Shown: positions 34,241-44,254, numbered from the stretch's first letter. The stretch is DNA of 64,000 bases from Gymnorhina tibicen (GCA_013399875.1 VXAZ01008023.1:225957-289956), one strand, 5' to 3'. A program made the numbers and translations. Notes: a model not told the origin generated them from the letters alone.

Positions 34241-35233
34241 GTAGGACCCACAATTTAACTTCCCATTTCGGGGAAGTTTATGCGTGCGCTTAAATTAGAA
34301 TGTCATCTGATAAGGCACAGTTCCCACATCCACTGTCTTATGACAGCTAACCATATTTAATGAACAGTGGTTCCATAGGGTACAGTAAGTGTCCCTGGAA
34401 TAAGGGATATTGCATCGCTTCTGAGGGCAAAAGAGAAAGAAGAAATAAACCGTTTCTGGCTTTCAGGAATTTAGACTCCTATTTCAAACTTAATTTAATT
34501 CTTATGGAGAGAGTCCCTGTAGGAGCAGCCAAAGTTTAATCAGTAACACAACAGCGATTTAGCTCAATTCTCAGTATCTTAGTCATATGGAGAAGCTGCT
34601 GCAACTGATTAGAAAGCCCATTTCATTGAAATATTGCATGGAAGCATGAAAATTCCAGTGAGGAAAGGCAACAGTCACTTCATCATTCTAGATTCCATGT
34701 TAACGCATCACCAACTCTCACATTCAAAGCCTTTTTAGAGAAATTTAGTAGTTGGTCGACTAATAACTACCCACAACCCTTAATTCTGGGTGATTATTCT
34801 AAGCACAAATTAACAGATCTGGGCCATTACTACCCCAAACTGAATCATTCAGAGGGGTGGGAGGGAAGAAAAAAGGCAATACTCCATGGGAATGCCTCAG
34901 GATTAACTGCTTTTGAACATTTCCAAGCACTTTTGTCAATAGCATCCCCTGTGTAATAAATTCCTTTTCTAGTTCCTTTCACACTGTTTACAGGCAGATC
35001 ACTTAGAAGTTTGCAATATACACTCAAATAAGATTTTCCGAGTTACAAGAATTATTCACTTCAGGTAATTTTATTCTTTATAGTCTCTACATATTTGAAT
35101 TTTTACTTGATAAATTCATAACAGAATATATAAGTATTAAAAAAACAAACAACAAAAACAACACAAATCAAAGCCAGCAAACAGTTGGTCCCCAAAGAAT
35201 AAAGCAAGCAATCAGTTCAATAAACACACTTGA

Positions 35234-35239
35234 TTTATT
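35234..35239 (-). terminator. ID2 poly(A) signal AATAAA
   Basis: AATAAA on the - strand, in the same context (ACAAAATAAATCAAGTGTG) as the human ID2 signal from memory. Cleavage is expected about 20 bases downstream, near 35215. Confidence 0.88.
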
Positions 35240-35265
35240 TTGTATAAAAAGGGTTAAGTTTACAA

Positions 35266-35288
35266 CTAAACTTTTATAAAAAGTTTAG
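35266..35288. repeat. Palindromic hairpin in the ID2 3'UTR
   Basis: CTAAACTTTT at 35266-35275 and AAAAGTTTAG at 35279-35288 are perfect inverted arms around a 3-base loop. It lies just upstream of the poly(A) signal, and the same palindrome is present in human ID2 as I recall it. A role in stability or 3' processing is an inference. Confidence 0.75.
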
Positions 35289-35916
35289 CATGATTAAGTA
35301 CATCATTACACTTTTTGCAGAAATGTATATTTCTGCCACTATACAAGAAAACTCTAATTAAAGAGTTCACAAGGTTTCACTCATATATATATTTATATAT
35401 AAATATATACACAGCATTCAGTCCTAGGTTTGTGTCAAAAAGGTAATTTCTGACCACAGACTTTCCTAAACAACTGAACACTGGATCCTTCTGGTACTCA
35501 CGCTCCACCTTTGGAAAAAAAGGCAAAGTCTGCTTTAAAATGGGCAACTCCTTGTGAGATTTTTGTTTCGCTCCCCACGTTGGGAATAGTATATAAAGGA
35601 AGCCTTCCAACTAGGGAAAGGGTATTTAAGAGTCTCTTCATAAATAACTGGGTTCAGTCCAAGTTGAAAAATGGGGTGGGGATAAAGATCAATCTTGATT
35701 TTTTCTTCTTTATTAATTTTAAAAGGTCCTTTTACTTGAACGTGGATTTCCCCCTCTAGATACAGCTGAAAAATAAATTCAGCATCTCAGAAAAAAAAAA
35801 AAAATCCTGTAGACATTTTCTTGTGCAAAAAAAAAAAAAAATCTCATCAGTGGAACACCTGCAAGAGATTGAAAAGAGGCATATTTAGGAGAATGCTAAC
35901 AGGGCAGAGATCCGGA

Positions 35917-35928
35917 CAGACTGGCGCC
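35917..35928 (-). promoter_or_regulatory. SMAD-like composite, copy A
   Basis: On the - strand this reads GGCGCCAGTCTG, a GC-rich SMAD1/5-type site (GGCGCC) one base from a SMAD4-type GTCTG. ID2 is a classic BMP target, so a SMAD element is plausible. The usual spacing in BMP-response elements is 5 bases, so this is atypical. Confidence 0.45.
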
Positions 35929-36133
35929 AGAGAGGAAGCCACAGTTTGAACATTTAACCAAACACTCAGAGATTGGGCAAACCCTGGCGTCCAGATGCAA
36001 CACATACACGCTCAACACACTCGCTCTCAAGAGCACAAATTGAACATAAAAATAACATACACTCAAGGGAAAGGCTAGAAAGAGGATTCTCAGTCCAATC
36101 TTTATTTAGATCTCTGTAAACGCAGTGTTCAGA

Positions 36134-36145
36134 GGCGCCAGTCTG
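36134..36145 (+). promoter_or_regulatory. SMAD-like composite, copy B
   Basis: Exactly the same 12-mer, GGCGCCAGTCTG, in the opposite orientation and about 205 bases from copy A. It is followed by AGACCAAT, which holds a further SMAD half-site overlapping a CCAAT box. Both copies lie in the ID2 3'UTR intron. Confidence 0.45.
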
Positions 36146-36546
36146 CCTCTTAGACCAATTATTTGATTAAAAGCAGTCACTTATTTAACTGATAGCGCAG
36201 ACAATCCCACATCACAGAATTCAAGGAATTGTGCCAAGATTCCCAACTTAATCAGTCACTTTGGCCCAGGGAAGTTAAGACTCCAAGAACAGATAAGAAT
36301 TTGCATTAAGCAGCGAGCAGGATCAGAGCAGCCTGTGCTGCGGGGTGAACCTTAGCAGCACACACACACTTAGGACCTCTCAAGACCCAGTTATTAGTCT
36401 CATTTCTTACTGATTACAAAGGCATCTCCTAATCAACTTTTAGTACCTATTTTTAGCACTTGCCATCACACCTCCCATTCCCTGGGGAGGCAGATTTTCC
36501 CCTCGAAGTTTAGGAATAAGGCGCACTGCACTCACCGTGCTTAGAT

Positions 36547-37192
36547 TCAGCCACAAAGTGCTTTGCTGTCGCTTGACATGAGCTCTGAGGGGAACTCGGA
36601 CGCCTGCGAGAGAACAAGAGCAGGGTAAGGGCGAGGTGGCCGAGCACTCGGGGAGGCGGGACCGGACCGTCCCGGCTCCCGCAGCGCTTCCCCCGCGGCG
36701 CGTGTCCCGGTCCGGCCCCGCCGCGGGAGAGGGACCGCGCCGCGGGCGCTGTCACCCCGCCACCCGCGCTGGGGACACCGCTAGCGCCACCCGAGCTCCC
36801 CGAGCCAGGTCAGCGGCGAGCCGGGGCGCGGCGGAGGCACTTACCTGTAGCGAGAGGATGCTGATGTCTGTGTTGAGGGTGGTCAGAGGAGTTCTGGAGG
36901 AAGGGTTCTGCCCGGGTCTCTGGTGGTGCAGGCTGACGATGCTGGGGTGCGAGTCCAAGGCGATTTGCAGGTCCAGGATGTAGTCAATGACGTGCTGCAA
37001 GATTTCCATCTTGCTCACTTTCTTGTTCTGCGGGATGCTGGGTACCAGCTCCTTCAGCTTGGAGTAGCAGTCGTTCATGTTGTACAGCAGGCTCATGGGG
37101 TCATCCACGGGGGTCTTGCTCCGGGAGATGCCCAGGTTGTGCTCCGAGAGGCCGGTTTTCCTGACGGACCGCACAGGGCTGAAGGCTTTCAT
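36547..37192 (-). CDS. ID2: ID2, inhibitor of DNA binding 2 (complete, two coding exons)
   Basis: ID2 is an HLH protein without a basic region. It dimerises with E proteins and keeps them off DNA, and so restrains differentiation, lineage commitment and the circadian clock. Coding segments are 37192-36845 (116 codons) and 36603-36547 (18 codons plus stop), giving 134 residues, the same length as human ID2. The donor is CTACAG|GTAAGT and the acceptor TCTCTCGCAG|GCG. The HLH spans about residues 36-77: helix 1 around [18 protein letters not shown], the loop QNKKVSK, and helix 2 [18 protein letters not shown]. Ser5 in FSPVR is the CDK2 site known in mammals. The leucine-rich segment near residues 106-115 matches the nuclear export signal. 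Differences from human are few and confined to the tails. The gene is intact. Confidence 0.98.
36604..36844 (-). other. ID2 coding intron
   Basis: This 241-base GC-rich intron begins GTAAGT and ends TTGTTCTCTCGCAG. It interrupts the frame after residue 116 (phase 0) and lies within the ID2 CpG island. Confidence 0.93.
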
Positions 37193-37333
37193 GCTTGCAG
37201 GCGGGCGGAGAGCGCGATTCCGGCGGGCGGGAGGGCGGAGGGACGGACGGGCTGGCTGGAGCCTGCGGAGCGTTGCGCTGCCGCTCTGGCGCTGCCGGAG
37301 CTCGCACTGAGGGCCGGCGCTGTGCGGCCGCTC

Positions 37334-37340
37334 TTATATG
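37334..37340 (-). promoter_or_regulatory. ID2 TATA box
   Basis: The - strand reads CATATAAGAG, about 145 bases upstream of the ATG. It places initiation near 37305 and a 5'UTR of about 113 bases. Vertebrate ID2 promoters are TATA-containing. Confidence 0.75.
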
Positions 37341-37375
37341 GCGGCCGCCGCCGGGCCCGGCCCGCGCTCGCTGCC

Positions 37376-37380
37376 ATTGG
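37376..37380 (-). promoter_or_regulatory. CCAAT box of the ID2 promoter
   Basis: CCAAT on the - strand (within GCCAATGGCAG) about 40 bases upstream of the TATA box, a typical NF-Y position. Confidence 0.6.
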
Positions 37381-37442
37381 CGGCTGTCGGCACGTCCATC
37401 ACCGCGGGGCGCCCTCACTGGTGGGGCCTTCCGCCCGGGCAG

Positions 37443-37491
37443 CCAATGGCGGCGGGGGGCGTGGCCGCGCGCACAGCTGAGGGAGTAAATA
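37443..37491 (+). promoter_or_regulatory. Upstream promoter cluster: CCAAT, KLF/Sp1, E-box, TATA-like
   Basis: On the + strand, in order: CCAAT at 37443-37447; GGGGGGCGTGGCC (KLF/Sp1-type) near 37454-37466; the E-box CAGCTG at 37474-37479; and the TATA-like TAAATAG near 37485-37491. For ID2 these are distal promoter sites. Their + strand order would also suit a divergent antisense transcript such as the head-to-head antisense RNA described at human ID2. Confidence 0.45.
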
Positions 37492-37879
37492 GCGCGCGGA
37501 GCTGTGCGGGTNGCGCCCCGGTCTCTGCGCGGGCTCGCGCCGCTGTGCGGGGCTGGTGGCGCCGCGCCAGGAGCGCGGTGCGGGGTGCGCAGGTCCCGCT
37601 GCGGCGAGGGCTGAGCCTTCCCCAGGTCACCGTGAATTGGAGCATCCCGGCGGTGTTTGCACGTTCCCCACTTAGCACACGGCAGCGAAAGTCAATGGCC
37701 GGGTTTGCAGCCAGCACTGTAGGCTGCGGGTGTAAGCAGGAATTAAATAAATCAAGATTAAAGATAAATTAAGCCTATAAACCCTATGGCAACTTTCCGT
37801 CCTGATGAGAACGGGACACTGAGCACCCCGCCAGCCAGGCAGGCGTCACTTCTAGCGCCCTGCTTCCTGAGAACAGGGC

Positions 37880-38110
37880 TACTTCAGATGATGCTATTAA
37901 TTGGAGATCATTAAGCAAGTGTGCATATTGGAAGTGCATTTACATGTATTACCCTTGAAAGGCTGCTCATCTGCGCCCTATCAGTGCTCGTGACACAGTA
38001 CTGCCATTAATTATGCATAGATTGTTTCTGGTGACAAATGCAAATGCTTACTACGCGCTGTACTTTTAGCAGCTTTGGTTGCAGCCAATGAAACATCTTC
38101 CAGAAACATT
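37880..38110. promoter_or_regulatory. Candidate upstream enhancer with POU/homeodomain motifs
   Basis: Non-coding sequence 0.6 kb upstream of ID2 with CTATTAATTGG, CATTAATTATGCAT at 38005-38018, a perfect octamer ATGCAAAT at 38038-38045 and CCAAT in GCAGCCAATG near 38080. The clustering suggests a developmental enhancer; conservation was not tested. Confidence 0.4.
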
Positions 38111-39059
38111 CCAGAGGAAAAAGTTTTCGGGGTTTTTCAGTTTTGTTTTGTTGAGCTGGAGAAGTGAATTTGATTTTTTTTTTAAGTTTGGTTCCATTGT
38201 ATTTTCTCATATTTTGCTTGTGCTACCGGCTGTATAACAAACGGACAGAGATTTCACCTCGCATTCCACACACTTCCTCAGGAAAGTTCAACTTACGAAA
38301 GCGTGAACGTACATACACAACTAATATAAATGAAATACTGCACAAATCGCAGCAATTCTGCAAAACCACATGGATGCTTAAAGCGCGTTAGTGTTCATGG
38401 CAAACAAAACCGTAGTAAACGCACACATCCATAAAATCAGTGAGGACTGTGCTGCCAATCAGAACTATTAAAAGCAGACAAATATTGGATTTATCTGCGC
38501 TGTTGTTGCATAGCTACACGAAGGGGGTCGGGGCTATGAGGGAGGAACGTTACGGACACTCGGAGACAAAGCTGTGAAGAGCCGCATCAGTGTTTTTTTC
38601 CAATTAACGTGGCATTCCTGAGCTGGTGGTTGGCTATTCTTTTAACAGGGCACTTTGGTGACTGTCACACCAGGGTGTTTGCCCCGGGGCTGTTCTCCGG
38701 GGTGGACTGGAGGCGGTACCCGGGGCTGACAGGAACACAATTCAACGCGTTTTGAAACGCGAAGGGTGAAAGTGAATATCGACATTCAGTCTCACAGGAA
38801 GACAAGTACACTGTTCAAGTGCAGTTACAGAGAGTAAATAATAAAAAACACCCTGCCAATTAACGACTTGCTTAAAATCACCACTTAGAGCGACTTCAAC
38901 CTTTACATCGCTAAGATACCAGTTGGTGGTGGTACTTGACCTGCGGCCACAGGTTTTTGGTACTGCAACACGCTTGCATTTCTGTCTAATGAAGGCACCA
39001 GCGGAAGAAATGTTGGGTGGTTTTGGTGTAATAATAGCCAACGTAAATACGTTCATGCT
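38111..39059. other. ID2 upstream flank, nothing specific
   Basis: Mixed-composition non-coding DNA with scattered CpG. Short frames resemble no known protein. A few intact sites (GCCAATCAG near 38453) do not by themselves support a named feature. Confidence 0.5.
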
Positions 39060-40320
39060 TCTCCCATCACTGTCGTTCTTGGACAGCGCAGCAGCACGGC
39101 AGCACCGGCCGGCCGGGCGCTGTAGAGGACCCTGTATTACTGCTTTCGGTTTTCCACACCAAGGGCTTAGCACGTTTTTTGGAACACAGGGGAGTTGTGT
39201 GGAGAGGCTAACCTGGCTACTTTCTCTGTCATCAAATGACTGTCATGTGCGCTTTCTGCACGCGAAGTAGAGCACGCGAGCAGCCAGGCTCCGCTTCCCC
39301 CAGGCGAGCGGCTGAAGTGGCTTTTCCTAATATTTCATTCCCTCAATTCTGCTGTTTTAGCACTAAAAGCTTTGGCAGCGGCTCGCCAGCTTTGGGAGCT
39401 CCTGCGCTCCGACACGAGTCCCACGAGCGGTGTCACAGCCGCGGCGGTCCCGCTGCCCGGCGAGCCGGGGGGGCTGTGGGGCAGGGGGGCAGCCCGAAAC
39501 CAGCGGGGCTGCGAGCTGCTCCTCGGGGGCTTTTCCCAAGACCCGTCCCAGGCAGCTCCGGGTGTCTCGGGAGCAGCGCGTCCGCCTCTTAGTTTTCAGC
39601 CGGGACTTTTACGGCCGGTTCCCAGCCCCGAAAGGCCGCCGCCGCAAACATCTGGTAGGAATCGCCGCCACTCGAAGCCACGCACAAAGCGCCGCTTTCG
39701 CCTACAGGCCCCCGGGATCACAAACCCGGGGCTGCGCTCCGCGGGCGCGCGGGTCCCCCCCCGCCCGGCGCCAGCCCGCGGCGGCTCCGGGTGCGCGGAG
39801 CGGNNNNNNNNNNNNNNNNNNNNNNNNNNNNNNNNNNNNNNNNNNNNNNNNNNNNNNNNNNNNNNNNNNNNNNNNNNNNNNNNNNNNNNNNNNNNNNNNN
39901 NNNNNNNNNNNNNNNNNNNNNNNNNNNNNNNNNNNNNNNNNNNNNNNNNNNNNNNNNNNNNNNNNNNNNNNNNNNNNNNNNNNNNNNNNNNNNNNNNNNN
40001 NNNNNNNNNNNNNNNNNNNNNNNNNNNNNNNNNNNNNNNNNNNNNNNNNNNNNNNNNNNNNNNNNNNNNNNNNNNNNNNNNNNNNNNAAAAAAAAAAAAG
40101 TATTTTCTACGAAGTCACGGTTTTTTTGAAGGCTGCCTGTTCTTTCGCCTCTGAAGGTCTTCTTCTTAGCCCAGCCTCAGGGTCACACAGTCACCCCCCG
40201 GCCAGGCTCCCCCCCGGCGCGTGTGCGGGGCGGGGGGCTCCGGGAAGAACCCGCGGGGCTGCGCTACCGCCTCCCTTGGGGACTGGCGAGTTCCTCCGCG
40301 GCCCTGTCCCCTGCCTCTAA
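39060..40320. other. CpG island interrupted by an assembly gap
   Basis: GC- and CpG-rich on both sides of a run of Ns, about 2-3 kb upstream of ID2. Open frames through it exist only because the Ns read as unknown residues. It may be an alternative or divergent promoter or a distal CpG-island enhancer of ID2. No exon was recognised. Confidence 0.6.
39804..40087. other. Assembly gap, 284 Ns
   Basis: Ns run from 39804 to 40087. The left edge is extremely GC-rich (GGTGCGCGGAGCGG) and the right edge is an A-run of 12. This pattern typically marks sequence lost to GC bias. The true gap length is unknown. Confidence 0.97.
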
Positions 40321-40599
40321 TGAAATCTACCTAAAACATCCAGTAATAATGTAAATGGCTTTAATTGCCACGTATTTAAGCCATCAAACCAGACTAAAAA
40401 AAAAAATCTGTTAAAATTGGCCAGGTTCCAAGTCATTGACACCATCCAGCCTGTCCAAGCAGGGTGTCCAAATATGTTTTGATACAGGAGTTTTCAGTGT
40501 ACCAGGTAAAATATCTCGCTAAACCCGGCCGCTTTTAACTACCCGCTCCCTTTTGTTTGCCTCACGTTTCTAATTCATTCACAGAAAAGTTGTAGAAGT

Positions 40600-41243
40600 T
40601 TGGGGGTTGGCTTTTTTTTTTTCTTTCTTTCTTTCGAGCGGGAGGGAGAGTAATGCATGCAAAATATTTAGTTACAACTTCTGCGAAAAGCACCGATCTG
40701 TAACAGCATTTTCTACTTTCACAAAGGATTTTCCTGTTACTTTTGTTCCGGTCACAAAATTAAAAAAAAAAAAAAAGGCGAAAGAAGAAGAAGGAAAAAA
40801 AAAAAAAACTTGGGGGAGAGATAAGGTCTGGAAAACAATCTGGAATTGCCAGGCTGTTGGTGGGAGCTCTGCGGGGCTGGCGTCAGGAAGTCTGCGCCGC
40901 CTTCTATTACTGTTGATCCAGCTTTGTGCAGCTGCACTCAGTACAATTAGCTTGTAGAAACAATCCTGCTGTAGGCAGCCTCTTCCCTTCAAAGTGCTTT
41001 TCTATACTGATCCCCTCACATCATGATGCTGGAAATCAAGTCACAAGCCGACCACTGTTTGGCCAACATCATCTGTGGGAATTCATTAACCTCCATCCCA
41101 GAGATGCAACAAGAGATTGTTTGTCCAGAACTAAACTTACAGCTTAATATGATGTAGCCCATACAGGAAAAAACCTGTGTCCCCATTTTTTTTCTTTTTT
41201 TTTCTTTTTTTTTTTTTTTTTTTTCATAAAAAAAAACACATTG

Positions 41244-41275
<32 letters not shown>

Positions 41276-41300
41276 GTCCATAACAAGAAACACATTGTGC

Positions 41301-41333
<33 letters not shown>

Positions 41334-41340
41334 CTTCAGG
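40600..41340. repeat. Low-complexity block of homopolymer A and T tracts
   Basis: It contains T13 and a (CTTT)n tract near 40611-40635, A-runs near 40761 and 40796, and the large T-tract array at 41186-41333. Frames made mostly of Lys or Phe codons here are artefacts of these runs. Confidence 0.9.
41186..41333. repeat. Poly-T array with a tandemly duplicated spacer
   Basis: Three T-tracts (41186-41224 with C interruptions, 41249-41275 with 27 Ts, and 41304-41333 with 30 Ts) are separated by two related spacers, CATAAAAAAAAACACATTGG and CATAACAAGAAACACATTGT. The spacer plus tract forms a unit of about 55 bases repeated about 2.5 times. It could be a real expanded array or a consensus error in long homopolymers. 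Confidence 0.85.
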
Positions 41341-41689
41341 GGGTGGGGAATGTAGCTGAAACCAGGCATGAGCCGGCTCCTGCTAAAACTTTGCCATCAA
41401 ACTGTTTTTTTGGTTCATCGGGCTGCAGTTTCCATAGAAGCAACTTATCCCCGCGATCATCTTGTCGGGTGCACTTCGCAAGCTCATTTCCCGTCTGAGC
41501 TTGCTCCGCTGCTCTCGGATGCTGCAGCTGACACATTTCCTCCCCGTGCACTTTGCACCCACCTCATCCTTGCCCAGATGCTCGGGGCTGATTGTGCCTA
41601 AAAGGGGGTTTCAGCACACTCCGCAGCTGCTTTGGGGGAAGGGACATGTTTTTTTTTTTTTTTAATTGTCTTTCTACTTTTCCCTGTTT

Positions 41690-42200
41690 CCCACTCCTCG
41701 CCCTGCCGGCAGCAGCCCCCCCGTGCCCCCGTCCCCAGCGCTGCAGACCCGGCTGGCAGGGGCGCGGCTGCGGCCACTGTCCCCCGTCTCGCGCATGTCG
41801 TGCGTGTGCCGCCGTGCTGCGACAGCAGTCGGTGTCACCCGGCCCCGGCCCGGCGGAGCGGGGCTGCCGTGCGTGGGACAGCGTTGCTGTGCCCCCCCGG
41901 CTGGGGAGCGGGGCCCTGGCGCACCCCATCTGCGTGGGCAGCCCCGGCGCGGCAGCAGCAGGGTGACATCTCCCTGCTCCCGCGGCGGTCTGCGAACAGC
42001 TGTGCTGTTGGGAGCAGCAGTCCTGCTTCCCGGCACCCCCGTGCCGCCCCTGGCAGGGCTCTCCGCGTCCCGCCCTGCCGGCAGCGCCTCTCGGGCAGCG
42101 GGGCTGCCACCACAGCTCCCTCGCCTCCAGGTCCTTCACTGGGCACGAGAATGCCCTGCCCACCGTTTCCAGCCAGCCCGTTCCGAACCCCCTCCGGGTT
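41690..42200. other. Second upstream CpG-rich block
   Basis: GC- and CpG-rich DNA (for example CCCGGCCCCGGCCCGGCGGA near 41839) about 4.5 kb upstream of ID2, with AT-rich DNA on both sides. Overlapping 120-224-codon frames on several frames and both strands reflect lack of stop codons in GC-rich DNA. None shows a domain I recognise. Confidence 0.55.
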
Positions 42201-44254
42201 CTGCTTCAAGGAACAACATACGGATACACCTTCCCTGAGTTCTGTTTCCAAACTCCATTCTTTTCTGGGCCGTAGTTGTAAATGCCACAGATTGGCCAAC
42301 TTTTAAGATCTCTTTTCCTCTCTTTTCACTGTGCTTTTGAATAATGTTGCTTTTGCACTATATCATTCCCTTCATCCCCACTTTTAAGCATCCCTTATCT
42401 GCTGCTGTTAATCACAAGGTGTGTACTGTGGGAGTACTGCTTTAGAAGTATTGTGTGAAAACATAAATGTTTTTACATTCTTTTGAGACAGCTCCGTTTC
42501 GGCTAGAAGTGTTGGACTATAGGATGAGCAGGCCTTTGTTCTGATTCCGTTTTGACATGATCATTTTATGATCGTATTCCTAAACTGCTGTTGTGCAGTA
42601 AAATGCCTTTTACTCAAACTGTATTTTCCAGCACCAGCCTGCAAAAAGGGCTGTTTCCATGCGAATTGCATGGTTTTGCTGCAACATTTATATCAAATCC
42701 AAATTCAGACGCTTTAGTTCTAATGTTTACTTCGGTTTTGTAGGATTTCTCATTTTTTGTAAGTAGGACCAGTGCCCTGAAGGCTTTGCTACATAAACTG
42801 CTACCTGCAAAGGACTGTTGCTTACCTGATTTTACTTGAAGAAAATTGCCATGAAATCTTTCTGAGAGCAGCATCTCTCTGCCATAGTAAGTGCTATTGG
42901 TATAAGGTGTATTAGATCCGTGTATTAGATCCATATATTAACTCTTAGGTTTTTACTCAAATCCAAATAAATTTCTTTTTGAAAATCTTTATCTATTTTA
43001 TTAATGCAACATCTATGTTTTAATTAAGTTACATATCATCTTCTAGAAGTGCTTATAGTGAACCAGTTAGGTGGCTCTCTAACTTAGCATGGTTGTGGTA
43101 AAATCTGGGATCAAGCAAGTTCGCTTATTAGTGCGTGACTTGTGTAGCAGATGGTTTTCATCTAGTGTAGCTTTTCTAGTGATACCTTTAAATTAATGTA
43201 GGTCTAAAGTACTGCAGATTTTGCACTCCCTACCAATTCTCTGGAAAATCTATTCAGGATAGGAAAGGGAGAGGGGCTAGGCAGGAGATTACTGACAGTA
43301 CCTCACATGCAATAAGGAATAAACCAAGGAGTAAAAAATGGGCTTATTCTTTTGTTAATTATCTGGCTGACTGGTCCAGCTCTCCTCAGTCTCCCACTTT
43401 GGCCCAATTTTGATCTTTAGGTACAGGCCTGTGGGAATGAGATCGCAAAACGCTTGGCCTAATTTCACTAACAAAAGGAGATAGTGGGAATTGGCTTGGT
43501 GGGAGAAGATTTTGCAAATCTGTTCCAGGTATGTTTTTAAGCACACACACCCCACTCCACCCCCCAAATTGTAAAATTATGATAATTTCAAGTATAAATG
43601 TGTTTATGTAGTATGCTCTGTGTGTTTTGTTTTTGCTCAGTAATAATGTTTCATGAACGTGGAGGAGAAATTGAGTCTGTACTGCAACTGGCATCTAATT
43701 GTTGGTCAATCTGGCCTTCCTGTTGTCTTCAGGAAGAATACCTCAGTTCCACAGTGGAAAGCCTTGTAATATTAAGCAGGCAGTACTAATTTAACCTTAC
43801 CAGAGCTATTTGTTACACAGGACCCACAGCATTCTCAGTCCTTTTTAACTAATGTACAGAAAAAAATTTTGTATGGTCCACTCAGGGTTTGGGTACTGGC
43901 TGTACAATTTAGCAAAATATGTGTACCACATCCCAGATGTACGTGCACCCTCACGAGTCCTGTTGAACCACGTGGGTTCCAGTGAACTTTCCCAGGCTGT
44001 TAAAACTTTGCTTCTTTATAGGCCCAGAATGAGCATTATCTTGGTTAAGCTGACTTTCTTAGTGACTGTCACCTGCATAAACCCCCCTGGGAATCACAAA
44101 ATAGGTATGTGTTTAAATCTCTGGAGAGGCCTGGTCCAGGAGGTGTGCTCAAGATCATGGTTAAATGCACACTAACAGTGTGGAGCTTAGCACAAGGCGC
44201 AGCAGCTGGAGCTGCCGGAAAGTTCAGGGGCAAAGAAGAAAAAGAACTACTGCT
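42201..44254. other. Intergenic, nothing recognised
   Basis: AT-rich sequence without recognised exon, RNA gene or repeat. A C/A-rich simple stretch (CACACACACCCCACTCC) lies near 43543. Confidence 0.55.

Larger units (their letters stand above)
35215..35858 (-). other. ID2: ID2 3'UTR exon
   Basis: About 640 bases, strikingly like the human ID2 3'UTR as I remember it, including AAGGTGGAGCGTGAGTACC, CCTTTTTGACACAAACC, AAACCTTGTGAACTCTTTAA and the final AAATAAATCAAGTG block. It contains two A/T homopolymer runs (in 35791-35804 and 35827-35841), a TATATA-rich segment at about 35383-35408 and a perfect 10-bp-arm palindrome at 35266-35288. Such deep UTR conservation suggests post-transcriptional control of this short-lived mRNA. 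Confidence 0.88.
35859..36535 (-). other. ID2 3'UTR intron with paired SMAD-like motifs
   Basis: The donor GCACG|GTGAGT lies 11 bases after the stop, and the acceptor CTCTTGCAG|GTGTTCC precedes the 3'UTR exon. The junction reproduces the human ID2 mRNA (...CG|GTGTTC) from memory. A stop this close to the last exon junction would not trigger nonsense-mediated decay under the 50-nt rule. The intron contains two inverted copies of a 12-bp SMAD-like composite. Confidence 0.88.
35215..37305 (-). other. ID2: ID2 transcription unit (three exons)
   Basis: On the - strand the order is 5'UTR and first coding exon (about 37305 to 36845), intron 36844-36604, exon 2 (36603-36536) carrying the last 18 codons and stop, a 677-base 3'UTR intron (36535-35859), and the 3'UTR exon (35858 to about 35215). 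This three-exon plan with an intron directly after the stop codon is the known ID2 structure. The transcription start is inferred from the TATA box at 37334-37340. Confidence 0.9.
36600..37640. promoter_or_regulatory. ID2 promoter and first-exon CpG island
   Basis: Dense CpG sequence covering the coding intron, first exon and promoter of ID2, typical of a housekeeping or developmental promoter. One ambiguous base (N) lies at 37512. Confidence 0.85.

Noticed and set aside
36923..37480. 185-codon open frame on the + strand opposite ID2
   Set aside because: It is antisense to the conserved ID2 HLH exon and promoter in GC-rich DNA, and its residue composition has no recognisable domain. A shadow frame.
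39372..40320. Open frames of 260 and 296 codons across the gap
   Set aside because: About a third of each is unknown residues from the N run; the rest is GC-island sequence without a domain.
41016..41369. Lys- or Phe-rich frames in the poly-T region
   Set aside because: They are translations of homopolymer runs.
41564..42306. Overlapping 120-224-codon frames on both strands
   Set aside because: Several frames are open at once, as expected from GC-rich, stop-poor DNA. Pro/Ala/Arg/Gly composition, no domain, no splice support.
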